From: Rhizobium sp. CCGE531
GTDB taxonomy: Bacteria; Pseudomonadota; Alphaproteobacteria; Rhizobiales; Rhizobiaceae
Reading direction: 5' to 3'
Length of the DNA: 64,000 bases
Assembly (NCBI RefSeq): GCF_003627795.1
Contig: NZ_CP032688.1
Coordinates: 240,635 to 304,634, forward strand
Position numbers and translations under genes: made by a program. The notes under the pieces are model-generated. The model did no database searches, was not told the origin of the DNA, and was given only the letters and a program-made list of their open reading frames with translations. Below are positions 35,287 to 44,436 of this stretch, in pieces (the first letter of the stretch is position 1; each line of letters starts with the position of its first letter).

Positions 35287-36309
35287 ATGGTAAATCTGAC
35301 AAGACGCGCATTTGCGATGACGACGACGCTAGGTCTAAGTGCCACCGCGCTCGGCTTTTCGATGAAGCGAGCTGCCGCAGCCGAATATTCCCTGAAGTTC
35401 GCGTTTAACCTGGCCGAAACCCATCCAATCACCACGCGCGCAAGGGAGGCGGCAACGCGCATCCACCAGGAGACGAACGGGCGGGTGGAGCTGCAGGTCT
35501 ACCCGAACAACCAGCTTGGCAGCGACACGGACATGCTGTCGCAAGTGAGAGCAGGCGGCATCGATCTGTTCCTGAACTCTGGTATCAATGTACTGTCCAC
35601 GATGGTTCCGGCGGCCTCGATCTATGGTCTCGGTTTCATTTTCCCGGACTATGATACGGTTTGGAAAACGATGGACGGCGAACTCGGTGTCGCCCTGCAC
35701 AAGCTCATCGAAAAGGTGAACCTCCTTCCGATGGAAAAGATGTGGGACAACGGATTCCGGCATATCACCACCAGCACGCATCCAGTCAACTCGCCTGCGG
35801 ATCTCGCAGGCATGAAGATCCGCGTACCGGTAGGAGCGCTATGGACCTCCATGTTCCAGACGTTCGGGGCAGCTCCGGCGTCCATTAATTTCAACGAATT
35901 GTATTCTGCACTTCAGACGAAGGTCGTCGATGGACAGGAAAATTCGCTGGCCAACATCAAGACCGCAAATATTGTCGAGGTTCAGAAATTCTGCGCATTA
36001 ACCGGGCACATGTGGGACGCGTTCTTCTGCGTTGCCAACAAGCGCAACTGGGCAAGCCTGCCGGCGGATGTGCAGGAGGTCGTGAGCCGCAACATCAATC
36101 AAGCCGCGCTCGATGAGCGCCAAGATATGGCCAAGTTGTCGGAGTCCCTGAAAGACGTCCTAGCCAAACAGGGCCTAGTATTCAATCAGCCCGACACTGA
36201 GGCGTTCAGGCAGAAACTTCGCGACGGCGGCTTCTACACCAGCTGGCGCGAAAAATATGGCGAGGAATTGTGGGCGGTTCTCGAAAAGACGGTCGGAAAG
36301 CTCACCTAG
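35287..36309 (+). CDS. dctP: TRAP transporter substrate-binding protein (DctP type)
   Basis: ATG 35287 behind GGAGGAG begins a 340-residue protein. The N-terminus N-L-T-R-R-A-F-A-M-T-T-T-L-G is a twin-arginine-like signal ending near A-A-A-A-E. The DctP core is clear: N-L-A-E-T-H-P-I, N-N-Q-L-G-S-D, the substrate-salt-bridge region around P-A-D-L-A-G-M-K-I-R-V-P, and V-D-G-Q-E-N. It captures an organic acid in the periplasm for the permease just upstream. The IS91-type element starts soon after it, so a catabolic gene that once followed may be missing. Confidence 0.93.
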   Translation: MVNLTRRAFAMTTTLGLSATALGFSMKRAAAAEYSLKFAFNLAETHPITTRAREAATRIHQETNGRVELQVYPNNQLGSDTDMLSQVRAGGIDLFLNSGINVLSTMVPAASIYGLGFIFPDYDTVWKTMDGELGVALHKLIEKVNLLPMEKMWDNGFRHITTSTHPVNSPADLAGMKIRVPVGALWTSMFQTFGAAPASINFNELYSALQTKVVDGQENSLANIKTANIVEVQKFCALTGHMWDAFFCVANKRNWASLPADVQEVVSRNINQAALDERQDMAKLSESLKDVLAKQGLVFNQPDTEAFRQKLRDGGFYTSWREKYGEELWAVLEKTVGKLT

Positions 36310-36452
36310 CCCCTAATACCAGAGCTTGATGAGGACGACTCACGCGATTGAACTAAGCCGCTGATCGCGGCGATTTGCGGCAGGCTTTGACGAGAGCGCC
36401 CTGACTGAGAGGATGGTTGTGTTGCAACCCACCCTTCAGACAGGAGGCCCCG

Positions 36453-37316
36453 ATGGCTGAGATGAGCCCTCTTCGCCGCCGGATGATTGAGGACATGACG
36501 GTCCGCAATTTGTCCCCGGCGACCCAACGATCCTACATCAGTGCAGTCCGGAAGTTCAGCCGCTATTTCGCCCGATCGCCTGATCGGCTCGATCTTGACG
36601 ATATTCGTAGCTTCCAGGTTTACCTCGTCTCAACCGGGATATCCTGGGCATCGTTGAACCAGATTGTATGCGCTCTTCGGTTTTTCTATGGGATCACTCT
36701 GGGTCAGGACGATGTCCCCGAGCGGATCCCGTACGCGCGCGAGCCACGGAAACTTCCTGTTATTCTGTCGGCGGACGAAGTGGTGCAATTTCTTGAGGCC
36801 GTCTCCAGTCTGAAGGCGCGCGTGGCGCTGACTACGGCTTATGCTGCTGGCCTCAGGGTCGGTGAGGTCTGCGGACTGAAGGTCGAGGATGTCGACAGCT
36901 CCCGCATGGTGATGCATGTTCGCCATGGTAAAGGCGCCAAAGCCCGATACGTTATGCTGTCGACAGAACTGCTCGGCATCCTGCGCAGCTATTGGCGTCT
37001 ATCGCGCCCCACGGCATTCCTTTTTCCAGGGCGTGATGCCGACAAACCGATCGAACCGACAGTCTTGAATGCCGCTTGCCGATCGGCGGTTGCCGCAACG
37101 GGTCTTTCAAAACGCGTCACCGTTCATACGTTGCGGCATTCCTTTGCCACTCACCTACTGGAGAATGGCACTGACATCCGGATCATCCAGGTCCTGCTCG
37201 GCCATGCCCATCTGTCGAGCACGGCACACTATACGCAGGTTTCCACCGACACGATCCGATCAACAGCCAGCCCACTTGATCTGTTGCAGCTGGAGGTGAC
37301 GCCGCCGGGATCGTAA
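36453..37316 (+). CDS. Tyrosine-type site-specific recombinase of the IS91-type element
   Basis: ATG 36453 follows AGGAGG. The 287-residue recombinase has a SAM-like N-terminal core-binding domain (L-S-P-A-T-Q-R-S-Y) and a catalytic domain with the Arg of A-A-G-L-R-V-G-E, the Lys of H-G-K-G-A-K, the H-x-x-R of V-H-T-L-R-H-S-F, and the final H-Y-T-Q nucleophile Tyr. It is paired with the transposase 5 nt downstream, as in many IS91-like elements. Confidence 0.9.
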   Translation: MAEMSPLRRRMIEDMTVRNLSPATQRSYISAVRKFSRYFARSPDRLDLDDIRSFQVYLVSTGISWASLNQIVCALRFFYGITLGQDDVPERIPYAREPRKLPVILSADEVVQFLEAVSSLKARVALTTAYAAGLRVGEVCGLKVEDVDSSRMVMHVRHGKGAKARYVMLSTELLGILRSYWRLSRPTAFLFPGRDADKPIEPTVLNAACRSAVAATGLSKRVTVHTLRHSFATHLLENGTDIRIIQVLLGHAHLSSTAHYTQVSTDTIRSTASPLDLLQLEVTPPGS

Positions 37317-37321
37317 ATCGG

Positions 37322-38509
37322 TTGCGCCCGACCTTCGAAGTCGCCGACATCTTCCGGCGACATGGGGACTCTTATAGGTGGGAGAACGTCGGTCATCTTG
37401 GCCGCGGCGAACGACGCGTCATGGGCGCGATAGAAGCTTGCCGGACACCCAGGCTCGGGGGTCACGTCGATGCCTGCGACGAGTGCGGCAAGACCCGCAT
37501 CTCTTACAATTCCTGCCGTAACCGCCACTGCCCGAAGTGTCAGGGCGCGGCTCGCAAGGAGTGGGTCGACGCACGCGTCGCCGATCTCTTGCCAGTCCCA
37601 TACTTCCATGTGGTCTTCACGCTACCGCGTGGCGTCGCCGAGATCGCCTTCCAGAACAAGGCGGTCGTCTATGCATTGCTGATGCGGATCTCAGCCGAGA
37701 CGCTGCAGACCATCGCGGCCAACCCCAAATGGCTGGGCGCCGAGATCGGCGTCACCGCCGTCCTTCACACTTGGGGCCAGGCGATGACCCACCATCCCCA
37801 TGCCCATTGTCTCGTGCCGGGCGGCGGTCTTTCACCAGACAGATCAAGGTGGGTCGCGTGCCGACCGGGCTTCTTTCTACCCGTTCGGGTGTTGTCACGC
37901 CTGTTTCGGCGACTCTTTCTGACCGCCCTCGCTGAAGCTTTCGCCCAAGGTGAGCTGCACTTCGTCAACGAACTCGCTCATCTCAACGACGACAACACAT
38001 TCACCTGCCATCTCTCGCGCGCTCGCAGCATCGAATGGGTCGTCTATGCCAAGCCGCCCTTCGGTGGGCCGGACCAGGTGCTTGCCTATCTCGGCCGCTA
38101 CACCCATCGTGTCGCTATCGCAAACAGCCGTATCGTTCATGCCGATGGCGACCACGTCGCCTTCCGATGGAAGGATTATCGTGGCAATGGTCGCGACCGT
38201 GACAAGATCATGCGCCTTCGTCCCTACGAGTTCATTCGGCGCTTTCTCCTTCATGTAATTCCGGATGGTTTCCACCGCATGCGCCACTTCGGCTTTCTCG
38301 CCAATTGTCATCGGCGGGATCGTATCAGTCTCTGCAGAAGCCTCCTCGGCCAGCCATCACCAACAGGCGGGCAACCCCATTCAGCCAAATCGCAGCAAAC
38401 GCACTCCTACGAATGCCCCGACTGCCGGCGCCCCATGCGTAGGACAGGCGTCAACGTTGCACCAGTTGCGCCCCTCCGACCTTCATCCTTCCGGTGCGAT
38501 ACATCATGA
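37322..38509 (+). CDS. IS91-family transposase (HUH/Y1 type)
   Basis: A 395-residue transposase starting at TTG 37322 (R-P-T-F-E-V-A-D-I-F). The N-terminal zinc-binding Cys set is C-D-E-C and C-R-N-R-H-C-P-K-C, the HUH motif is H-P-H-A-H-C-L-V, and the nucleophile Tyr lies in Y-L-G-R-Y-T-H-R-V. It moves single-stranded DNA by a rolling-circle-type mechanism. The last 60 residues are not well conserved-looking but the frame is intact. Confidence 0.92.
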   Translation: MRPTFEVADIFRRHGDSYRWENVGHLGRGERRVMGAIEACRTPRLGGHVDACDECGKTRISYNSCRNRHCPKCQGAARKEWVDARVADLLPVPYFHVVFTLPRGVAEIAFQNKAVVYALLMRISAETLQTIAANPKWLGAEIGVTAVLHTWGQAMTHHPHAHCLVPGGGLSPDRSRWVACRPGFFLPVRVLSRLFRRLFLTALAEAFAQGELHFVNELAHLNDDNTFTCHLSRARSIEWVVYAKPPFGGPDQVLAYLGRYTHRVAIANSRIVHADGDHVAFRWKDYRGNGRDRDKIMRLRPYEFIRRFLLHVIPDGFHRMRHFGFLANCHRRDRISLCRSLLGQPSPTGGQPHSAKSQQTHSYECPDCRRPMRRTGVNVAPVAPLRPSSFRCDTS

Positions 38510-38896
38510 CGCCCGACAATCCGCGCCACGTTATACGACCACAGACCCAGCGCATCTCCAGCGTGCGATATCGCTTGACCTTAGCCAGGTCAAAAGACCG
38601 CCGGTACCGACCCATTTCGCAAATAGATCCCCGAAACGTACGGCAAACCGCTCCTGAAAGCGTACATTCGACCTATCTTCCCGATGGACCGGCCGTGGCT
38701 AAATTGTTCCCGGTACCGCTCCGGCGGGCGTGCTCTAAAATTCCCCATAGCAGCGTCAAACTACCCGCGCCTTAGTTCAATCCGGCTTACATGAGGTCGC
38801 CCGAATTCGCCGGACCGCCTGATGCGCCCTCAAATAACCCTCCAGATTCCATTTTCCGGCAAATCATGATTCAAGATGGCGAAAGGAGATTTCGCC

Positions 38897-39445
38897 ATGG
38901 GAACAGCGCTGACCATTCGTGGAGATTATACGGCTGATGATCTGCGTCGGCTGGCAAGGCAGAGCCGTGACGCGGATTGGTCGCGCCGATTGTTGGCCTT
39001 GTCGATCATTTACGAGGGTGGTTCGCGCAGCCAGGCAGCATCGATGGGTGGGGTCGGTTTGCAAATTGTCCGTGACTGGGTCGAGCGTTTCAATCTGCAT
39101 GGTCCAGATGGCCTGAAAACGGGAAAGGCGAAGGGACGTGAGCCCTTGTTGAACGATCAGCAGCGGAAGGCGCTGGTCGAGGCGGTTGAGAACGGTCCCG
39201 TTCCCTATCTCGATGGCGTCGTGCGCTGGCGGCTGGTCGATCTGGCGCAATGGCTTTGGCAGGAGCATCGTATCTCCATCAGCCGCCAGACGCTTGGGCG
39301 CGAATTGAATGCCCTGGGCTATCGCAAACTCACTGCCCGACCGAAGCATCATGCGCAGGACCCGCATGCGATTGAGGAATTTAAAAAAACTTTCCCGCCG
39401 CAGTGGGAGAAATCGCCGCCGGGGCCGCTAAAGGCAAGCGAATAG
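38897..39445 (+). CDS. IS630 transposase, first frame (DNA-binding part)
   Basis: ATG 38897 follows AAAGGAG. The 182-residue product has the helix-turn-helix region (S-R-S-Q-A-A-S-M-G-G-V-G-L-Q-I-V-R-D-W-V) and a second winged-helix block ending in K-L-T-A-R-P-K-H-H. It continues into the second frame by a -1 shift at the A7 run at 39383-39389; unshifted it stops at 39445 after about 17 foreign residues. Confidence 0.88.
   Translation: MGTALTIRGDYTADDLRRLARQSRDADWSRRLLALSIIYEGGSRSQAASMGGVGLQIVRDWVERFNLHGPDGLKTGKAKGREPLLNDQQRKALVEAVENGPVPYLDGVVRWRLVDLAQWLWQEHRISISRQTLGRELNALGYRKLTARPKHHAQDPHAIEEFKKTFPPQWEKSPPGPLKASE
39381..39390 (+). promoter_or_regulatory. Slippery run for -1 translational frameshift in the IS630 transposase
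   Basis: TTAAAAAAAC lies just before the end of the first frame. A -1 slip there joins the DNA-binding part to the catalytic part; seven A are the usual IS630 signal. Confidence 0.75.
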
Positions 39446-39957
39446 AAATCTGGTTCCAGGACGAGGCCCGCATCGGCCAGAAGAATAAGATCGCCAGGCG
39501 ATGGGCCAAACGAGGGACACGGCCCTCGGCTCCGCATGATCAGCGAACGAGATCCGCTTATATCTTCGGCGCGATCTGCCCGAAATTTGGCAAGGCCGCC
39601 GCCCTCGTCATGCCATGGTGCGATACCCATGCCATGAACCAGCATTTGATCGAGATATCCGGCCATGTTGCCAATGACGCCCACGCCATCCTCGTCATGG
39701 ATCAGGCGGGTTGGCATTTATCGAACAATCTCATGGTGCCCGAAAACATCACCATTCTACCGCTGCCAGCGAAGTCACCCGAACTCAATCCGGTCGAAAA
39801 TCTCTGGCAGTTCATGCGCGAAAACTGGCTCTCTAACCGTGTGTACACATCCTACGAAGACATCGTCGATCACTGCTGCGATGCCTGGCGCAAGCTTCAA
39901 CGTCAGCCTTGGCGCATCATGTCGATCGGGCGCAGAAAATGGGCCAATGAGTTCTAG
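39403..39957 (+). CDS. IS630 transposase, second frame (DDE catalytic part)
   Basis: The second frame carries the DDE motif: Asp in W-F-Q-D-E-A-R-I-G-Q, Asp in L-V-M-D-Q-A-G-W-H and Glu in S-P-E-L-N-P-V-E-N-L-W. It is expected to be made only as the C-terminal part of a frameshift fusion with the first frame, so 39403 marks an in-frame codon and not a proven start. No internal stop is seen, so the element may be active. Confidence 0.88.
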   Translation: MGEIAAGAAKGKRIEIWFQDEARIGQKNKIARRWAKRGTRPSAPHDQRTRSAYIFGAICPKFGKAAALVMPWCDTHAMNQHLIEISGHVANDAHAILVMDQAGWHLSNNLMVPENITILPLPAKSPELNPVENLWQFMRENWLSNRVYTSYEDIVDHCCDAWRKLQRQPWRIMSIGRRKWANEF

Positions 39958-40018
39958 TCATCAAGCCTTGGTATAAGACGGCACATGTTCTCCCAGAGGC
40001 CGGCTGTCCGGCCGACTT

Positions 40019-40057
40019 CCGGGTCTCGTGAGGAACATCACGGGACCCGGCTTTTTT
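40019..40057 (+). terminator. Strong rho-independent terminator downstream of IS630
   Basis: CCGGGTCTCGTGA (40019-40031) pairs with TCACGGGACCCGG (40038-40050), with one mismatched pair, around GGAACA, followed by C and six T. It reads forward, towards the end of the LysR gene, and probably once served a gene lost when the elements entered. Confidence 0.85.
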
Positions 40058-40204
40058 CGTGACTTTGTGGCAATCGCGTGCAGCGGGTCGCGCCGGCGGA
40101 TCATGCTCGGGCGCCTTGAACAGATACGAACCGACGGTCCAATAATACACAACATACCCGTCGCAAAACGCTTCAGCTGCGAGCGCCACCGGAGCACGAT
40201 TTTT

Positions 40205-41110
40205 TCAATAGCCCGTGCCAATGCGAAACCTGAATGCATCGACAAATGTCGAGAACGCCGGGGAATGATTTCGCTTGTTGGGATAGTAGAGATGATAGCC
40301 TTGAAAGGTCGGGCACCAGTCCTTGATGACCTCTCGCAGATGGCCGTCATCGACATATCCGCGAATGAGATCGGTTGGGGCGTAGGCAAGACCAACCCCG
40401 TCGAGGGCTGTGTCGATCGCCGAACCGATATTGCTGTAGACCAGTTGGCCTTCGACACGGACGCTGAACTCGCGCCCGTCCTCCTGGAACTCCCACGCGT
40501 AAAGGCCACCGGATGTGGGAAGCCGCAGGTTGACGCAATTGTGCACCGTGAGATCCTGCGGGCTCTCCGGTTCCGGATGGCGCTTAAAGTATTCAGGCGA
40601 TCCGACGACGGAATAGCTGATATCAGGACCAATGCGAACAGCTACCATATCTCTGGCAATGGCCTCGCCCAGCCGCACCCCTGCATCGAACTGGCGCTCG
40701 ACGATATTGGTGAAACCGTTGTCAACGATGAGTTCAACCTGAATGTCCGCGTATTCGCGCAGGAACGTCTTCAGCTTTTTTCGAAACACTAACTCGATGG
40801 CATCATCGGGACAGACGATCCGGACATGGCCAGAAGGCTTGTCACTGAGCGCCTTCAGCGCTGCAACCTCGGCACTGATCCCCTCGAAATGATGCTCGAT
40901 ACTCTGCACCAGCCTCTGCCCCATGGCAGTAGGCGCGACATCGCGGGTCGTGCGCGCAAGAAGGCGCACGCCAAGCCTCTCCTCCAGCGCTCGGATGGTG
41001 TGACTAAGCGCAGATCGCGTCACCCCAAGCTTGACTGCCGCGCGCGTAAAGCTGCGTTCTCTCGCCACCTCAAGAAAGGCCCGCATCTCGGTAAATTCAT
41101 CTCGGCGCAT
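40205..41110 (-). CDS. LysR-family transcriptional regulator
   Basis: A 301-residue LysR protein. The N-terminal winged helix is typical (F-L-E-V-A-R-E-R-S-F-T-R-A-A, then S-A-L-S-H-T-I-R-A-L-E-E-R-L-G-V-R-L-L), and the remainder forms the effector-binding domain (G-H-V-R-I-V-C-P-D-D-A). The closest subgroup regulates oxidoreductase or efflux genes. It is divergent from the MFS gene with 94 nt between starts, so it probably controls the MFS-SDR-cyclophilin-lipocalin set and itself. Confidence 0.92.
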   Translation of the reverse strand: MRRDEFTEMRAFLEVARERSFTRAAVKLGVTRSALSHTIRALEERLGVRLLARTTRDVAPTAMGQRLVQSIEHHFEGISAEVAALKALSDKPSGHVRIVCPDDAIELVFRKKLKTFLREYADIQVELIVDNGFTNIVERQFDAGVRLGEAIARDMVAVRIGPDISYSVVGSPEYFKRHPEPESPQDLTVHNCVNLRLPTSGGLYAWEFQEDGREFSVRVEGQLVYSNIGSAIDTALDGVGLAYAPTDLIRGYVDDGHLREVIKDWCPTFQGYHLYYPNKRNHSPAFSTFVDAFRFRIGTGY

Positions 41111-41180
41111 TGTTGAATCTCTCTCATCACGACATGCAGTTTATGCCGTCTAGTGGCACGACTTCAACACCGTTATCTAA

Positions 41181-41193
41181 TCTCGCAACGAGA
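41181..41193. promoter_or_regulatory. Candidate LysR box (T-N11-A palindrome)
   Basis: TCTCGCAACGAGA has five-base arms around CAA and fits the T-N11-A rule. It lies 11 nt upstream of the MFS start, closer than usual for an activator, so it may act as a repressing site or be one half of a larger operator. Confidence 0.45.
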
Positions 41194-41204
41194 GCGAGTA
41201 CGAT

Positions 41205-42389
41205 ATGACCGAACTGACCGTAGAAGATGGATTTAGCGGCCTGCACCAGGCGACGCCCTGGAGCGCCATTGCCTGTCTGTCGCTCCTGACATTCCTTCTG
41301 GTAGGGCTGGAGTTCATGCCCGTCAGCCTTCTGACGCCGATTGCCCAGGACTTGTCGATCACGGAAGGTCAGGCAGGACTGGCAATCGCGGTCTCGGGCT
41401 TCTTTGCAGTCGTGACCAGCCTGTTCGGAAACAGGGTTTTGGGCCAACTGGACCGGAAAACGGTCGTCCTTTTCTACACGTCCATCCTGACGCTCTCCAG
41501 CCTCACGGTTGCCCTTGCCCCAAGCTACCTCATCTTCCTGGTAGGGAGAGCCATGGTTGGTATGGCTATCGGCGGCTTCTGGTCACTGTCGACCGCCATT
41601 CTTGCGCGTCTCGCATCTGGCCGCGATCTTCCCAGGGCAATTGCGCTGCTTCAGGGCGGAACGGCATTGGCAATCGTGGCCGCCGCACCGTTGGGCAGTT
41701 TTCTCGGCAGCCTCATTGGTTGGCGCAACACGTTTCTCGTCACTGTCCCTATCGGCCTCGCGGCGCTGGTATGGCAAAAGGCTGTCCTGCCGGACATGCC
41801 ATCTGCCAAAGCTGCATCCGTTGGGACAATGTTCAGATTGCTCCGCAACCGCACCTTCGCGATCGGCATGGCGGCGACTGCGCTGACGTTTATCGGTATG
41901 AATTCGCTCTCGATCTACCTGAGGCCGTTCCTCGAGCATGTGACCCGGCTCGATATCAACACACTATCCATGGTACTGCTCGGCCTGGGTGCGGGCGGAC
42001 TGGCCGGACTGTTCGCGATCGGGTTTGTGCTCCGTCGGCATCTCGGTGTCGCTCTTGTCGGCATGCCCGTCGTCCTTGCCGTCATCGCCCTCCTCCTGAT
42101 CGCAGCCGGACCATTCCAGTGGCTGACGGCAGCCCTGCTTGTTCTCTGGGGTATCGTGTCGACACCGGTGCCCGTCGCCTGGAATACCTGGATGGCACGT
42201 ATCATCCCGGACGATCTCGAAGCCGGCGGCGGCCTGCAGGTCGCCCTGATCCAGCTCGCCATAGCAGGCGGCGCGTCCGTAGGCGGCGTCCTGTTCGATA
42301 CCGTCGGATGGTGGAGCGCCTTTGTCCTCTCCGCAATCCTGCTCGTCGGGTCGGCGGTTCTGGCCGCCCTCGCCCGGCCTCGCAACTGA
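41205..42389 (+). CDS. Major facilitator superfamily transporter (DHA1-like efflux)
   Basis: A 394-residue permease with about twelve hydrophobic segments. The DHA1 features are the motif [11 protein letters not shown] after the second helix, [15 protein letters not shown] in the fourth and G-W-R-N-T-F in the sixth region. It most resembles arabinose-efflux/chloramphenicol-resistance-like proton antiporters. With a LysR regulator and SDR beside it, export of a toxic or signalling compound is plausible; the compound is unknown. Confidence 0.9.
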   Translation: MTELTVEDGFSGLHQATPWSAIACLSLLTFLLVGLEFMPVSLLTPIAQDLSITEGQAGLAIAVSGFFAVVTSLFGNRVLGQLDRKTVVLFYTSILTLSSLTVALAPSYLIFLVGRAMVGMAIGGFWSLSTAILARLASGRDLPRAIALLQGGTALAIVAAAPLGSFLGSLIGWRNTFLVTVPIGLAALVWQKAVLPDMPSAKAASVGTMFRLLRNRTFAIGMAATALTFIGMNSLSIYLRPFLEHVTRLDINTLSMVLLGLGAGGLAGLFAIGFVLRRHLGVALVGMPVVLAVIALLLIAAGPFQWLTAALLVLWGIVSTPVPVAWNTWMARIIPDDLEAGGGLQVALIQLAIAGGASVGGVLFDTVGWWSAFVLSAILLVGSAVLAALARPRN

Positions 42390-42418
42390 CTTCTCACACT
42401 CAAAGACTGGAGACCGTT

Positions 42419-43165
42419 ATGTCACATGGAATCGAAGACAAGGTCGTCGTTATCACCGGGGCCAGCAGCGGCCTCGGCGAGGCAACCGCACGCCATCTCG
42501 CCGAGCGCGGCGCGACCGTGGTCATCGGCGCGCGGCGGGTCGACCGTATCAAGGCTTTGGCTGCAGAACTTATTGCGACGGGCTCCGAGGTCGTCGCGGT
42601 GCAGACTGACGTGACCGACCGGGATCAGGTCAAGACACTCGTCGATACCGCTGTCGAACGGTTCGGACGGATTGACGTCCTGCTCAACAACGCCGGCCTC
42701 ATGCCGCTTGCCCCGCTTGAGCGTTTGAAAATCGACGAATGGGACCGCATGATCGACGTAAACATCAAGGGCGTGCTCTATGGTATTGCTGCGGCCCTCC
42801 CTCACATGAAGGTCCGGAAGTCAGGACACATCATCAATGTCTCCTCTATTTACGGCCATGTCGTCGATCCGGGTGCGACTGTCTATTGCGCCACAAAACA
42901 TGCCGTCCGCGCCTTGTCCGAGGGCCTGCGCAAGGAGGTGAAACCCTACAACATCCGGACAACGATTATCTCCCCCGGCGCGGTCAGTACCGAACTCCTC
43001 AATCATATCAGTGAAAAGGATATCCAGACGGGCACCAGAGATTTCGTCAGCAAGATCGCCATCGGACCAGGTACATTCGCCCGGAGCGTCGCATTCGCCA
43101 TCAGCGAGCCTGATGACGTCGATATCAACGAAATCCTCTTCCGGCCCACAGCGCAGCCGGTCTGA
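42419..43165 (+). CDS. SDR-family NAD(P)-dependent oxidoreductase
   Basis: ATG 42419 ([14 protein letters not shown]) gives 248 residues after CTGGAGA. The classical motifs [12 protein letters not shown], Ser in N-V-S-S-I-Y-G and Y-C-A-T-K are complete, in contrast to the SDR at 18057. The P-G-A-V-S-T-E-L segment follows. It is 29 nt behind the MFS gene and likely reduces a ketone or aldehyde in the same LysR-controlled response. Confidence 0.92.
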   Translation: MSHGIEDKVVVITGASSGLGEATARHLAERGATVVIGARRVDRIKALAAELIATGSEVVAVQTDVTDRDQVKTLVDTAVERFGRIDVLLNNAGLMPLAPLERLKIDEWDRMIDVNIKGVLYGIAAALPHMKVRKSGHIINVSSIYGHVVDPGATVYCATKHAVRALSEGLRKEVKPYNIRTTIISPGAVSTELLNHISEKDIQTGTRDFVSKIAIGPGTFARSVAFAISEPDDVDINEILFRPTAQPV

Positions 43166-43175
43166 CGGAACTGCC

Positions 43176-43637
43176 ATGTCTCGTCCGATCAGCCGACGAC
43201 AGGTTCTGGGCACGGCGCTGGCTGCTGCGGCAATTCCACGTGTCGCCATTGCACAGCAAGGACGCGACCCAAGCAACCAGGTGACCACCGACGTTCGCAT
43301 CAGGTTGACCTTCAACGGACTGGTGCTGACAGCGACGCTCTACGACAACCCATCGGCGCGCGACCTTGCGTCCCTGCTTCCGCTTGAGCTCAAGATCGAG
43401 GACTTCGGAGGCAACGAGAAGATCGTTCGCCTACCTCGCAAGCTCACCGAGGAAGCGAGCGGCCCCTTCACCAACGAGCAACCCGGCGACCTCTGCTACT
43501 TCAAGCCCTGGGGCAACCTCGCTCTCTTCTATGCGGACTATCGCTGGGACGGGCTGATCCGTCTCGGCCGGTTTGACAACAGTTTCGACGCGCTGCTGGT
43601 ACGCGGCGAATATCCCGTTCGTATCGAACGGATTTGA
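43176..43637 (+). CDS. Exported cyclophilin-like fold protein
   Basis: ATG 43176 gives 153 residues. The start is a twin-arginine signal (S-R-R-Q-V-L-G-T-A-L-A-A-A-A-I-P) with cleavage near A-I-A-Q. The mature part has the cyclophilin-like beta-barrel pattern of small bacterial proteins: L-x-A-T-L-Y-D-N-P-S-A-R-D-L, P-G-D-L-C-Y-F-K-P-W-G-N-L-A-L-F-Y and a C-terminal R-x-G-x-F-D. Function is unknown; it is coupled to the SDR gene (10 nt). Confidence 0.82.
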   Translation: MSRPISRRQVLGTALAAAAIPRVAIAQQGRDPSNQVTTDVRIRLTFNGLVLTATLYDNPSARDLASLLPLELKIEDFGGNEKIVRLPRKLTEEASGPFTNEQPGDLCYFKPWGNLALFYADYRWDGLIRLGRFDNSFDALLVRGEYPVRIERI

Positions 43638-43677
43638 CAGATCCTCTACCTCCGGCCACCCAACAAAGGACATTTCG

Positions 43678-44115
43678 ATGAACAGTTTAAAGATCTTGGC
43701 TGCAGGACTGATGCTGGCGTTCACCTCCCCGGCGTTCGCCAGCGATGCAAAGTCTCCGATCATCGGCACCTGGCGCATGACCACACTGGAGGTCGGCGCT
43801 GCGGGCAGTCTTCAGGCCATTCCATATTCAGGCGAGCTCGTGTTCACCCAAGCGGGCACCTTGTCGGTGCAGGCGATGAACCCCGATGCGAATGCCGCGG
43901 ACACGCCCTACACCACGAAAGCATACGAGGCCTATTACGGCCCAGTTGAGATCGACGATGCCAAGAACATATTCGCGATCACCGTGGAGTCCTCTCTGGT
44001 CCGCGACCTGATCGGTCAGAGACTTGAGCGCAAGTTCGAGGTCACAGGTGACAAGCTGGTGATTTCCCCGGTCGATGCTGCAGAAGGTTGGCGCGTCAGC
44101 TACGACCGCTTCTGA
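43678..44115 (+). CDS. Secreted lipocalin-like domain protein
   Basis: ATG 43678 gives a 145-residue protein with a Sec signal (M-N-S-L-K-I-L-A-A-G-L-M-L-A-F ending A-F-A-S). The core matches the lipocalin-like small proteins of plant-associated bacteria: I-I-G-T-W-R-M, G-E-L-V-F-T-Q-A-G-T-L-S-V, Y-E-A-Y-Y-G-P. It may bind a hydrophobic ligand in the periplasm. It is the last gene of the LysR-linked set and is followed by a hairpin. Confidence 0.82.
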   Translation: MNSLKILAAGLMLAFTSPAFASDAKSPIIGTWRMTTLEVGAAGSLQAIPYSGELVFTQAGTLSVQAMNPDANAADTPYTTKAYEAYYGPVEIDDAKNIFAITVESSLVRDLIGQRLERKFEVTGDKLVISPVDAAEGWRVSYDRF

Positions 44116-44166
44116 AAGCTCGAGCCCTGCAGACGTTCTTCAGGAACCACCGTGTCTGATCGCATA

Positions 44167-44196
44167 AATTGCCCGCCCCGGATGAGGCGGGCAATT
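44167..44196 (+). terminator. Perfect hairpin after the lipocalin gene
   Basis: AATTGCCCGCC (44167-44177) pairs perfectly with GGCGGGCAATT (44186-44196) around an eight-base loop. A long T run is absent. It ends the LysR-linked operon; the remaining bases to 44436 hold no gene. Confidence 0.75.
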
Positions 44197-44436
44197 CATA
44201 TTGAGGTCCAGTAACCTCGCAGGCCTAGCTGACGCCGTCGATGATGAAGACTGACTCTATGACAGCGTCTTACATTTGGGAAAACGGGGTTGTGTTCGAG
44301 TACTCCTAGACGCCTTGAAAGGATGCGAACCAGCGACCACCGAATTTCCTCGCTATTCTCAATCTCGATTGTATAGGGTAGTCAGTGGGTTAGCCATATA
44401 GATAGCTCTTTGATGGCTGGGTGGTTCAGTTAACGG

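Larger units (their letters stand above)
36453..38509 (+). mobile_element. IS91-family-type element core (integrase plus HUH transposase)
   Basis: The two genes below are adjacent, forward, and form the common rhizobial IS91-like arrangement. The exact ends lie somewhere in 36310-36452 and 38510-38870; these elements lack classical inverted repeats, so I give only the coding core. It directly follows dctP and may have truncated the TRAP operon. Confidence 0.75.
38897..39957 (+). mobile_element. IS630-family insertion sequence (coding core)
   Basis: Two overlapping frames together encode one IS630 transposase. I could not fix the terminal inverted repeats with confidence; the element should extend a few tens of bases on each side. 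It lies about 390 nt after the IS91-type transposase gene. Confidence 0.8.

Noticed and set aside
41720..42418. A 233-codon N-terminal extension of the SDR at 42419
   Set aside because: It overlaps the MFS gene in another frame; SDR homology and the ribosome site begin at 42419.
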